The position numbers and the translations under genes were made by a program. The notes below the pieces were generated by a model. The model searched no databases and was not told the DNA's origin. It was given only the letters and a program-made list of their open reading frames with translations. A DNA stretch of 64,000 nt, from assembly GCA_949317995.1 (NCBI GenBank), contig OX439038.1, forward strand, positions 72,612,659 through 72,676,658, written 5' to 3'. Position 1 is the first letter of the stretch. Every line of letters begins with the position of its first letter. Source of the stretch: Acholoe squamosa. Its lineage: Eukaryota; Annelida; Polychaeta; Phyllodocida; Polynoidae. This document shows positions 52,649 to 63,029 of this stretch, piece by piece.

Positions 52649-52828
52649 TACTGTAATCTCTTGTGTATAAGGTGCACATCGCGCGTAGGGCGCACCCTGA
52701 GTTGAAGGAAATGCTATAAGGTACACCTGTGGCTAGATTTTGAACAAGACGCAAACATACTTTGAGCTGATTCTATAAGATGCAGGGGGTATCAGATTCA
52801 GGTATTAGCCACGCGGGAGATTACGGCA
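52649..52828 (+). mobile_element. 180-bp TACC-type TIR element
   Basis: TACTGTAATCTCTTGTGTA to CGCGGGAGATTACGGCA; interior GGGCGCACCCTGAGTTGAAG resembles 26,303-26,463. Confidence 0.65.
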
Positions 52829-53290
52829 GCACTTAATCAGTGTGCCATTGAGTGTATCGATTTCATTCATAATAATGCATGAATGTATTCCTGTTAGGTT
52901 ACAAGGATGAAAGTCACTGACCACCAAAATCCCTGAAATACTCAAGTTTAGCTCATAAAATATAGGTTTTATAGAGTAATCTATAGGCTTTTGGAACTTG
53001 AAAATCCCTGAAATCAGGGAAAACCCTGAAGACTTCCATCTCTGTAGGTAATTCACTAGGGTCATTCCTGAGCTGTGGCAACTACTGTGCATTCACCCGC
53101 TATGCGGCCATCACGAGGCTACATAATCCTGTCTGTTCTCATGTCATATTTAAATACTTGGTAAAGTTGTGCACTTGACACTTTCTAACCCCAACTGTGA
53201 TGGATGTACATAGCCACATCATGTAATATAACCGTGTGTTGATTGACGACCAGGTTTGCTCCCTCCCACTGGGATATTTGTCAAAATACA

Positions 53291-53432
53291 TAGATAGAAC
53301 TAAACGACCGTGGTGTACGAGGTGGCCGATCCACCACGAGGTGGTGTGTCTCCCCCTCGGGCTAATGCCCTCGGGGGAGACCCGCCCGAGGGGTGGATAG
53401 GCCGAGAACACGAGGGGAGTTTAGTTCTATAT
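53291..53432. mobile_element. Hairpin-forming GC-rich element with AGAACTAAAC ends
   Basis: ATAGAACTAAAC at 53,291 and its complement GTTTAGTTCTAT at 53,421-53,432. Between them are TCCCCCTCGGGC-TAATGCCCTCGGGGGAGA (a near-perfect 13-bp stem) and further inverted words (GGCCGATCCACC / GGTGGATAGGCC). About 140 bp, strongly self-complementary. A foldback MITE is likeliest; a structured RNA is an alternative. Confidence 0.5.
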
Positions 53433-54130
53433 TTATTTTATGTTTTTAGAGGGTTTAAATAAGGAAAAAGTATCAAAATCCGTTACCGTAGTTCACCACA
53501 CGAGCGCCCATCGCCATTTTGAATGTTTACATGTGCCCAGAACGAGGCTGCTGTGGTGGATCGGCACACATTACGCCACTGTGGGTGTGCGGATCGGCCC
53601 TCCAATGCTATCTCTATGGGAAGAAGTTATTCACATAAAATAATGGTTGTACCCCTCATAGTGCGCTCCTGTGCTACTACCAGCACCGGTGTGGGAAAAT
53701 ATCCATGTATATGTAGTGAATAAAATACTATCAATTTGAATATTGCTTTACAGCAGTTGTCTATTTTTGGACCAATTATTAACTGATACAACAAAAAATG
53801 TACAGTAATACCCTGTGAGGTTTCTTGAAAAGCCGATCATGGGTAGTACAGTAAGTCACCTACCACTGCTCAGTGAATTCAAGCGGTGCGGTCTCTTTCC
53901 CCCCCCCCCCCTCCATACCTAAATTACACAAGGGGGCTGCTAGCATCTAGCGATTCACTGTGTATACAGAATGTAAATAGTCATTTTTTTTTCTGCAAAC
54001 TTACAAACTCTGGGCAACAAATACATGGTTGCCTTGTACTGTACAAGACTTAGAGGTTCCAAGGTAGTTTAGGCCTCGAGGGCAGCATCGTTGCAATTTA
54101 TCACTTTGTCCCCACACAATAGAATCTCAA
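53433..54130. other. Intergenic
   Basis: Contains a partly open stretch at 53,440-53,723 without a recognised product and a C-run at 53,900. Confidence 0.3.
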
Positions 54131-54136
54131 TTTATT
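54131..54136 (-). terminator. Possible polyadenylation signal of the chromodomain gene
   Basis: AATAAA on the minus strand about 1.2 kb past the stop codon. The interval 54,137-55,369 is free of recognised repeats and contains a CA-rich tract at 55,130-55,170, consistent with a 3' UTR. Proposed from position only. Confidence 0.3.
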
Positions 54137-55369
54137 TCTCTTATCAAAACAAACGTTTAAAGAAAACATGAGACGAATAAAGAGTTAAAGACACATTTTA
54201 ATGTAAATACATGGGAATACACAGGTATAAAATCTACGGATTCTAAGTAGAAAGTGACTGTTCTATCGTGGATGATGATATGAAAGGGTGACGACATCAG
54301 TGACTACGACTAAACACATAAAACAGCTGCCTGCGTTGTCCGCACGAGAGACTAAATGTCCCTTGTGAAAGTACAAATCTCCCTTGAACGCCAACATTGG
54401 TAAAGCATGCCTTCCATTTGGAACTTGAACTGTGGCAAATTTTCAGATCAGATAACAGCTATGTACAGTACATAAATTGAGACTAATATTGCAAGATGAG
54501 ACACAGTCCATGGTGACAACATCTTTAAAAAAGACCTTTCAAAATCTAATTGATACCAGTACGAACACATGTGGTTTATCAGTAGAAATATAAATTCAGT
54601 CATTTTTGTCTAACTAAAGCACAAATTTCACAGCTTTGCAAATTCAATACTGAAGTGTATGTATACAGTCAATTCTGGTTGTGGAAGGATTTTGACATGA
54701 CGGTCATGTCTTTGGTAACAATTTTGTCTCAAAACGAGAGTAAATATTTCTGTGCATACAACCATTTTATGGAAGTCCATTTTTGTGTTTAGCTACCAAT
54801 AACTGCATGGAGCCATCTTTGCCTACTTCTTTGAGAGTAAATAAGATGAAAATGCATCAGGATCGGGCAAGTTGTGTGGGTGACGATAAAAAAAAAACCT
54901 TGACACCCTGCTTAAAACAACAGGCTCAAATGTGTCAAAATTGATTTGCTCGTTCAGTACAACACCTATTAAAGGTCACAAGTGATTATGCTGTGGGATA
55001 ATGTACAAAGAAAATAGACATTTTTTAATCATCCCGGATTGGAGATGTGGTGTTACATGTGACAGTTGGCAAGCTGACTTCCTGAGTCATGGTTGGGTAG
55101 GACCGTCCTTTGTGAACGACGCGGACTAACACTCACACAGACAGACGCACACACAAGTCCACTCACACACACATGGGTTATATCCTACAGGTCTCACTAA
55201 CACGTATATATTATCATTACATATGGCAGTGTTCTGCTGCGCTCAGTCCGCTTTTTTAGTTCTCTGTACAAATGTACACACGCAGTAACATGCACACAAA
55301 CCACTCAGGGTAATGTGAAGGTAAAACCTTAGCACGCTAATGGAGACATCATCTTGGGAGTGTGTCACT

Positions 55370-55642
55370 CTATTTCCCTGCAATATAGAAACTTGAGGCT
55401 ATAACCAACAAGCATGTGACGAGGATCATGATGGGGATGTCCTTAGTACCAAGGCGCACACAGTGACACATTCTGCAGGGGGCTGTTAGCATAGAGGTCA
55501 GGCCACCGAGTCGGCTTGGGCCATCACTCTTCTTCTTGGTATCATTACTGTCAGCTTTCTTCACCTCAGTCTCCTCTGTTTTCCGTGTCCGTAGACTCCT
55601 CCGTGTTACAGTAGGACTGGCTTCAGGACTTGATGATTCAGA
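55370..55642 (-). CDS. Chromodomain gene exon 4: linker, Cys cluster and membrane tail
   Basis: 90 codons plus stop. Acceptor TTTCTCCCGACAG. Begins SESSSPEASP, ends in a hydrophobic segment and Ala-Gly-Lys. The hydrophobic helix is about 20 residues, uninterrupted by charge. Confidence 0.8.
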   Translation of the reverse strand, partial: SESSSPEASPTVTRRSLRTRKTEETEVKKADSNDTKKKSDGPSRLGGLTSMLTAPCRMCHCVRLGTKDIPIMILVTCLLVIASSFYIAGK

Positions 55643-58600
55643 CTGTCGGGAGAAAGAGCAGATGTGAGAGGCAATGAGTAAAACAAAACAACCCATTTCC
55701 AAGTTGTAACAAATTATACATTAATTCTGACTTTTACATTTCATATATAATTGAATATTATGTGTCAATATATAAACGGTACAAATGTTTCCATCTCCTT
55801 TTTTTTCTCTTTAGATACTGCAGTATCTCACAGCTCACCATGCTTACCTGGGTGTTCTTTGCCTCTGTCTTTGTTATTGTCTGTGTCTTGACAACAGTCT
55901 TTGTTACAGTCCCGCTTTTTGTTGTAGAAGTTGACTTCTGAACTTCGGCAACACTGGCATCTCCAGCGCCATCTCTACCTCGTGATTGTCTGCGTGGAGT
56001 CTAGAAATTGGAAAATCACAATGTTAAGTTTATGTACCATTTATGTTGTTTGGTAAATATTGAATTTCTGCATTCGATAATGACCTATTTATAGCTTAAG
56101 GATACTGCCAATGAAAAAGGGACAAAATGCTGAAATTAGATAGTGTAGTTTTCTTTATCTATTATCAATTGTTCTAACATTATATAAAAGTGTAAACCAC
56201 ATGACACATGTATATCAGGACCTTAATGTTCTTTGCTCTGTATACCAGCACTGCTTCTTCAGCATCACCCAGATTTTTGGCTGGCTCCCACGAGTCCTCT
56301 TCCTCTCCATACCCTCGCCACCTCACGAGGTACTCAACACTCTTACCCCGACCACGGTGGTCAAGCAAGTAGTCGACCTGGTGGGGAAAAAGTATAGAAT
56401 AACTTAGTGAATGAAAGAAAAACATAAACCACTGACCTCTCTTCAGACTAAACAGAAGTAAAACATTTGCACCCATCATTCACAAAAAATTGGCTTGATC
56501 ACCAGGGGAGTACATCTGAGCATATGTTTGTGTTTTTTTGTGTTTTTTTGCTGAAATAAAATTTTGTTAAACTAGGGATGGGCACCCGAAAATTAGATTT
56601 TGCACTATCCAATCGAAAATTATACCACAGGAAAGAAGAAATCTTTGCCAACATGTTTTTTGAATGAGTGTAATAGAGTGATTACAAGAGAAGCAGTGCA
56701 ATTTTGAATTAAAAAAGTTAGGAGTATTTTCTGTCACCTTTTTCTGGTCATTATCAGCTCTGTGAGGGAAAATTATGTCAAGTCATGCCTCACTGACCAC
56801 ACTCACTGAGTGGTGCATTTTTGACATCCCATATAAATGCTTATAACTTTCTAACAGTCAAGGTTACAGAGACACCAGTCACACCAGAAGACAGAAAACA
56901 GTTTGGTGGTTCTAGGGGTATAAATTATCTTGTGATTTGACATGGAAAAATTGTATATTTTGTAGATGGAAACTCAAAATTTTGTGTGATGGAGTAAATT
57001 CACTCAGGCCAGATTTGTGTAATTTTGAGCAAAATATGCGTTACTCTTTTTCTTCTAGCACTTTTCAGCTCACAGATATTCAGGAACCAGTTTTAGATCC
57101 TTGTAGAAAACAAAATTGTTGACATTTTGGTTGTGGTTCTCAGGGATGTGATTTGAAAATCGCCCAAATGTAGGAAGATCTTTTTAAGTCCGAATATAGG
57201 GTATTCAATGCCACAAAATAGACTTGGAAAAGGATCTTTGTACATATAATGGGGGGTCTGGGGGCGTACTCCAGGAGCCCAAGAAATTTATGAACATCTA
57301 GAGGCCAAATGGTACATTTGTTGTACCAGACCCCCCCCCCCCCTCACCCTCAGTAAAATATTTTCTCAATGGATTTGGGAAAATCACGAGGGTCGAATTT
57401 TTGGCTCCCAATTGGAGGAGGAAACCTTAAATTGGAGGAGAAATTTTTATTCAATTTTAGATTTTGTAAAATTCTTTTTTTCTCATTAGACAGGAAGCTT
57501 GATATGTTAAGTTTAAATTGCTCTTTAAAGTGTGTTATTTGACAAAGAATTGTAGGAATTACAACACATTTAGTAACTGATGGCAGGTTGAGACTCACCC
57601 CAGTTACAGCAAACATGACCATGTATATACTTGATGTTTTAATAAACTAGACATTCCACAAGAAAATGCCTATGATATTCCTATTCTTTGGGTCTTTATA
57701 CATAACATACCAAAATATGATGTTTTTCCATGGAACAGAAGTACCAAAATTCAGGTCTTGAAGTTGCCCAATTTAATATTTACAGAATATGCAGTGCTTT
57801 TCACCGGCTCCCATCCCTAGTTAAACGTAACCCCCCCCCCCCTCCCAGTCAAAAAGATTCTGCCAAAAGCATGCTGGAAAAATTTCAGTCAACCGTTCTT
57901 GGAGGGATCTACAAATTTTGGGTCTCCAATTATTTTTTTTTTGCAAGTCCATGCCCGGGGTCCATGCGCGACCCCCCCCCCCCCCCCCCGGTAGGCACTG
58001 AAATACCTCCACTGTGTGAGTCTGCTGCAGGAGAGGTGTGAAACTGTGATAAAGCTGAAACTGGGTAGTGTTAAACTCTCCTTTCTTTGCAAGCTTATTC
58101 TGAAACTATTTACTGGAGGATCTTTACAAACAAGGGCTCATTTTAACAGGCTTGGCTAGACCTTTAAAATGATTATTTTTTGTACAAGGTTGAATGCAGG
58201 GAATTTTGCCTTTGACCCCATCAAAGTTCAACTAAAAGTTTAGAACCATTTTATTATGAGAAGATCATTGAGCATCTAAAAATAAATGGTTCCCACCTGT
58301 TCTATGGTTAAAAATGATCTAGAAAATGTCTTCATTTTCTTTTTCTAAGGGGCTGCAGTATGTTTGACAGACCCTGCAAACTTTTTTGGCGAGATTATCT
58401 CTGGACACTTATCCCAACCTCCCAAATGTTGGGCACTTACCTATCAATTAAGACCTTATTGTATGTATTTTATATGGTAGGAAATTGATAGCTATGATAA
58501 AAATAAGTAGTTTTGCTTTTTAGATGTAGTTATTATGTCAATTTAAATGGAAGTTATGATCATTCAAACGTCCTGAGTCAAAGACGATATTCTGCCATGG

Positions 58601-59597
58601 TTCTGTCAGAGCGCACAGTTCAAGGGAAAAGATGACATCAAAAATTTGCTTTTACATTGTTTGATTATGATAAAATGTATTATTATTTACATTCTTGAGG
58701 GTATATCTTGCTTATCTGAAAAGAAAATTGCCCAAAATAATCATTTTAGTGATCTAGTATACCTTGGATTCATCTTGCTTGATCACAAAATTAGATCCAA
58801 ATTAAACTCTTAACTATGGCAGAATTCTGGGTCTGATTTGGTACCTTTGACCGGTCATAATTCCACTTAAAATTGACATAGAGACTTCATTTAAAAAGCA
58901 AATCCACTTCTTTTCTCAAGATCCATCCATTGATCATTAGATAGTTTTAATGGGATAAAGTCTTGAAATATTAGGTAAGTGCCTAGATAATAAGTAAATT
59001 AAAATTTAAAACTCCTGCACCTACTCGCAACCTGGTTCTTAATGTCTTTTATATATTCACAATATTGGTCTCATGGTTTTCTACTGCGAACATCCAGAGT
59101 TTTGTTTTGGACTTTTTGTTTGTCTTGCTCTGCCCTGGCCCCGGCCTGGCCACTCACCGCGGCGTATTTCAAATTCGAAACGCCCAGCCACCGATATTGT
59201 ATATGCTTTGTTTAAACAAAAACCCCTGCGCATCCCACCGCAACGTTGCGACAGTCAACACGCACACATGAAATGTAAACACAGGGATGGGATGGACAAG
59301 TGCAAATCTATTTCTGGACTGCGGACAGAGGATGAGCAACGGACACCTCCCCACTCGTCCCACACTCGCGTGGCCCGTGGGTCCCAACCGTTGTTGATGC
59401 TCACCCGGCTAAATGATGCTACAGAGCAAGCGCATCGTTTATACACACTGAATAAGATATTTTAACATTTTCAAGACCCCGAGTACATGGACTATTGATT
59501 GGTATAATTTTTGTAACTTTACTTTTGGTCTATGCAAAGAAATCAAGGCATTTACCTCAAAGATTTCGCCGCCTTCTGTGTCCGAGTAGTTCGCCAT
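55370..59597 (-). CDS. Chromodomain protein with C-terminal membrane anchor (207 aa)
   Basis: Four exons, all phase 0 (minus): 59597-59556, 56377-56222, 56000-55848, 55642-55370. Residues 11-66 form a chromodomain; the aromatic cage that holds methyl-lysine in HP1 and Polycomb is present as F13, W34 and Y37, followed by the usual GY-x5-SWEP. Residues 67-170 are Ser/Thr/Lys/Arg-rich low-complexity sequence with basic clusters (TPRRQSRGR, TRRSLRTRK). Then come three closely spaced Cys (173, 176, 178) and a single hydrophobic helix at about 186-205, with only two residues after it. The layout predicts a tail-anchored protein with the chromodomain on the cytosolic or nuclear side. I know no standard animal chromodomain family (HP1/CBX, CDY, MPP8) with such a tail. 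Binding to H3K9me or H3K27me and location at the nuclear membrane are inference. The exon 2 donor (AAG/GTCCTG) is weak; an alternative GTATAC donor 21 nt earlier keeps the frame. No N-terminal signal peptide. Confidence 0.78.
55848..56000 (-). CDS. Chromodomain gene exon 3: basic Thr-rich linker
   Basis: 51 codons beginning TPRRQSRGRDGAG, with a VTKTVVKTQTITKTE stretch. Acceptor CCAATTTCTAG, donor CAG/GTAAGC. Confidence 0.75.
56222..56377 (-). CDS. Chromodomain gene exon 2: core of the domain
   Basis: VDYLLDHRGRGKSVEYLVRW, then RGYGEEEDSWEPAKNL and the C-terminal helix AEEAVLVYRAKN. Acceptor TTTTTCCCCACCAG. Donor as written is GTCCTG, so the 3' border is the least certain in the gene. Confidence 0.85.
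56573..57773 (+). repeat. Interspersed repeat, copy 2, in chromodomain intron 1
   Basis: Same-strand copy of 1,805-2,777, with extra sequence at about 57,135-57,435 that includes a C-run. It lies antisense to the host gene. Confidence 0.75.
57774..59555 (-). other. Rest of chromodomain intron 1
   Basis: Mostly unique noncoding. 57,825-57,990 has C-runs. 59,130-59,420 is CpG-rich and open for 130 codons on the plus strand, without a recognised product; it may be part of the promoter-associated CpG-rich zone. Confidence 0.35.
59556..59597 (-). CDS. Chromodomain gene exon 1
   Basis: Fourteen codons, MANYSDTEGGEIFE, with the first cage residue (F13). Donor GAG/GTAAAT. The join to exon 2 (VDYLLDHR) restores the EIFEVDYLLDHR pattern of chromodomain strand 1, which is why this start was chosen. 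Confidence 0.8.
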
Positions 59598-59672
59598 TTT
59601 TGAAATTTACCTCCCAGAATGCCTTGTTCGAAACGACGCCTGCGGCCGTTCTAGGAACTAATGTGACGTCAC
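59598..59672 (-). promoter_or_regulatory. Proximal promoter: ZNF143/Staf-type site and CRE
   Basis: TCCCAGAATGC at 59,612-59,622 (followed by CTTG) fits the ZNF143/Staf core, 15 bp upstream of the ATG. TGACGTCA at 59,664-59,671 is a full palindromic CRE. Such pairs are usual in TATA-less promoters of broadly expressed genes; use here is inferred. Confidence 0.55.
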
Positions 59673-59755
59673 CAGTGGCGTCCTCTATCTTCCCCGCCAA
59701 AGAATCCCTGAAAGCGAAGCCTTCCCCTTCCCCCACCATCCCAGGGCCATATACA

Positions 59756-59758
<3 letters not shown>

Positions 59759-59848
<90 letters not shown>
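59759..59848. repeat. (AT)n microsatellite, about 45 units
   Basis: Nearly perfect AT dinucleotide run, 160-250 bp upstream of the chromodomain ATG; likely length-polymorphic and able to extrude a cruciform. Confidence 0.95.
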
Positions 59849-59854
<6 letters not shown>

Positions 59855-59932
59855 GTATATATAATATAGCAGTTGTAGGTTTCATTTTCCTGGATACTTT
59901 GGAAGGCCAGTGTGACATGCCATATGCCAATT

Positions 59933-60075
59933 AGGGAGCGTTCATTATTTATGGCAGGGGGGGGGGGGTGAGCAAATGAGGGGGGGGGTCAAAATTTTGA
60001 GGGGTATTCAGAGGGGGGGGTCATTTTTTTCAGCCTATTGTGAGAGGGGGGGGGGTCATTTTTTTTCAACCTATT
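59933..60075. repeat. End of a GGGAGYG MITE (right end missing)
   Basis: TTAGGGAGCGTTCATTATTT followed by G-runs and TCATTTTTTTCA spacers, as in the GGGAGTG family; no matching inverted end is seen before 60,300. Confidence 0.5.
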
Positions 60076-60395
60076 CCTGAGGGGCGGCACAATTCCTTTT
60101 TTTGGGGTATTCGCCAACACAATGTAAAATTTCACAACACAACACGATTTTTTTTCGCGACACGTCGCGAAGTTCACAATTCTCCACCAAGTAATAGTAC
60201 TTGTTAATGATTGCAGCCACAATTTTGCCCAACATTTTCTTATTACCTATCATTCATATCCATTTAATCATGTTGGTGCAAACTATAAAAACAGATTAAT
60301 TGGTCGTAATAACAAAGGGCGACGGTGCGTCTCTGTCCGGAGACCCAAGGCCCTCGGTCCGAGGGCTGGGCCAGTAGTACAGGAGAGAAAGAATC

Positions 60396-61403
60396 GTGCC
60401 AATGAAAGGAACTGAGTTCTCCGACCGTCCTTGGTCTCGAATTGCTGCTGACTTCTGTTATCATGTTGGAACAAACTACCTAGTAGTTGTTGACTACTAT
60501 TTAAGGGATATTGAGACAAGCAAAGTCACTAAAGGAGTTGACGCCGCAGAGACTGTCGCCAAACTTAAGAAAATATTTGTTCATCAGGGCATCCCCGTTA
60601 TACTTGTCACAGACAATGGACCTCAGTTCAGTGCAAGAGACTTTGCAAACTTTGTAGATGAGTGGAAATTTGTGCATGTAACATCTTCGCTGAGATATCC
60701 ACAGTCAAATGGTGAGGCCAAGCGAGCCGTACAGACAGTCAGAGGTATTCTCAACAAAGCTACTGATGTGGACTTAGCATTATTAATGTACCGAAACACA
60801 CCACTCCATAATGGCTTCTCACCAGCGCAACTAAATATGGGCAGGAAATTAAAGACCAGAGTCCCCTGCTATCCATCTGAACTCTTACCAAGCACACCAG
60901 ACCCGGTTGTTGTACGAAAAAAGGAGAGGATGTACAGAGCCAGTATGAAACTGAACTATGACCAATGACACCGTGTGAAAGAAGCCGGAGAGTTATCAGC
61001 AGGTGACAAAGTGTGGCTCCCTGATCTCAAGACTCATGGCACAATTGTAAGCAAAGCCAATGGACCGAGATCATATGTCATCTCAACCCCAACAGGCCTC
61101 CTGAGGCAAAACCGCCGTATGACTAGAAATGTTGGACTACCACCTGCTACACTACCAATACCAGGTCCACCTAATACAGGACCTATTCCAGCAGTTCATC
61201 CTCCTACACCAAGACGTGACATACCATCACATGCAGTCACCCCTAGGGTTGACTCACCTGACAAACCAACACTGAGGATTGATCAGCCGGGTACCCCTTC
61301 ATATGTGAATGAACCTGATGACCCGCCAGGGGCTGATATTACTGAGCCTCGTAGGTCTGGGAGAGCCAGATCTGCACCTAAGCGTCTGATTGAAAACATG
61401 TGA
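60396..61403 (+). pseudogene. Ty3/gypsy integrase fragment, inactivated
   Basis: Integrase catalytic core plus C-terminal region of a Ty3/gypsy pol; everything upstream (protease, RT, RNase H, zinc-binding domain) is missing. DFCYHVGTNYLVVVDYY, VTDNGPQFSARDF and YPQSNGEAKRAVQTV are visible. In this numbering (first codon GTG at 60,396) the acidic triad reads D19, D73 and then Lys at 109 where DD35E integrases have Glu. An in-frame TGA at 60,966-60,968 also splits the frame before the tail (KVWLPD). Both defects and the 5' truncation indicate a dead copy. The Pro-rich C-terminus ends EPRRSGRARSAPKRL, common in this clade. Confidence 0.9.
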
Positions 61404-61636
61404 AAGACTCAATGAGATATCAGTTTAGTTTAACTTGAGAGATAATTTCATAGCAAGATACTAGCTATAATCATGTTCTTATTTGGTTGATAAGTATTAT
61501 TCATTCATGAACATTTCAAGACAAAGAGATTGATAAGTGAGCTACTCATTTTGATCGATAGGTATTATTCATCTATGAACATTTCAAGACAAAGAGACTA
61601 ATAAGTGAACTTCTCATTTTCCAAAAAAAAGGGAGA

Positions 61637-61862
61637 TGTGGTATGACCGGTATGCCTATATGGTGCTGCCACCAGTGACTGTGTGGGGAACTAAAAAGTA
61701 AAGTGAGTGGGTTGAGTGGGACACAACTTTGGGGGTTTAGGAAGCGGAGATCAGCATGTCAACATGTGGCTGAAACTGAATTTGTAACACTACAAGTCTA
61801 CTCTACATTAAAGAACTTCAAGAACTAATCTTCTAAATGTTTGCTCAATAGAGTATCCAACA
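61637..61862 (+). repeat. 3' LTR of the gypsy fragment
   Basis: A polypurine tract (AAAAAAAAGGGAGA) immediately precedes TGTGGTATGACC; the unit ends ATCCAACA. TG...CA borders, about 226 bp, at the expected distance from the pol stop. No 5' LTR is in the window. Confidence 0.65.
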
Positions 61863-61940
61863 ATTGCCGAAGGCGATCAGCCCAGCCTGAGGACCGAGGG
61901 CCTTGGGTTTCTGGAAGAGACAAACCGGAGCCCTTTGTTT

Positions 61941-62428
61941 ACGTTCTGACACAAGAAAAAGCTTTGATTTTCCTTAAAATAATTCACAAATAAGACAGAA
62001 AAGCCACAAACAGGAAGTGAGACCGGAAGTGCTTTTATGGGTCCCCTGACCCAACATGCGCTCTCAACCAATCAGATTGCAGGAAAGGCGACCCAACTGC
62101 ACTCGAGTGTTAGAACAACTTGCTTACATCACTAGACCTGGTGCTCCTTTAGACGTTGCTTAAAGGTGCTCATGATTATATTTTTAAAATTCAATAGTAC
62201 CTCCCATATATAACGTGTGATTTGTGGATAAGGCACACTGTAGGAGCAAATTCAAAAGATCAAATGAGAATATGAAGTTGGCTCCAGAAATTCCAAAAAC
62301 ATTCTTGGGAGATACTCTCATACTCCATTATTATTGCTCCCATGCTGTACTACTTAATTAATGTGGTACAGTAATAAAAATGTATTCTCTTGCATGAAGT
62401 TTGTATTTAGGAATGTTTTAGTCCTGAC
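61941..62428. other. Noncoding
   Basis: Nothing recognised. Confidence 0.3.
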
Positions 62429-63029
62429 TACCATAACGTCTTGCATATAAGGCGTGTCTTAGGCCTATGTGCGAATCAGAGCCCAGGTGCGCCTTATAGG
62501 ATCAGCCTGAGTTAAGGGCACATCTTATACGTGGGGTTTATTCAAATATCATTTGATACATAAAATGATTTACCCTGAAAAACATTTAAATAGCCCCCCA
62601 CCTCCATCAAACCTATGGGTAAAGCTAATGAATGCTGTAAAGGTGTTGGGCAGTATCAGCTCCCCTCCAACCCTACCAGTACTCTATGGTGGCCATAGCT
62701 TTTCGCACCTTCCCATGTGACACTCACACCATCCAATGCCACCCTCACTCCATCCCATGCCGCCCTCACACCCTCCAATGTCGCAGTAACACCTTAACAA
62801 GGCTTTCCCCACAACTTAGGCCTATTCAATGTACATGTAGGTTGGCTTTTACCAAGGGAGGCTATGTCTTACAGCATATGTCAAAAGGTTGGGGTGCACC
62901 TTATACAAGGGTTTTTTAAAATATTAATCCAGAAGCAGCAGGTGTGCCTTATATGCAAAACACACATCCCTGAGTTAGGGGTGCACCTTATACATGAGCT
63001 CCGCCTTATATATGCGGGAGATTACGGTA
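62429..63029. mobile_element. 601-bp diverged TACC-type TIR element
   Basis: Starts TACCATAACGTCTTGCATA and ends TGCGGGAGATTACGGTA. Both ends have GCGCCTTATA / TGCACCTTATAC words and an AGAAGCAGCAGGTGTGCC relic of the large elements' right end. A three-copy ~27-bp motif (CACACCATCCAATGCCACCC) is at 62,720-62,790. Confidence 0.6.

Larger units (their letters stand above)
60311..61940. mobile_element. Composite: gypsy fragment bounded by ~62-bp inverted repeats
   Basis: AACAAAGGGC at 60,311 begins a stretch that includes CCCAAGGCCCTCGGTCC (60,344-60,360) and GGGCTGGGC. The reverse complement (GGACCGAGGGCCTTGGG, then GCCCTTTGTTT) occurs at 61,891-61,940. The two arms agree at most positions over ~62 bp. 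The left arm abuts the integrase frame directly, and the right arm begins about 12 bp after the LTR. Confidence 0.65.

Noticed and set aside
59073-59465. 130-codon plus-strand frame in chromodomain intron 1
   Set aside because: CpG-rich, low similarity to anything recognised and antisense inside an intron; kept only as a note.
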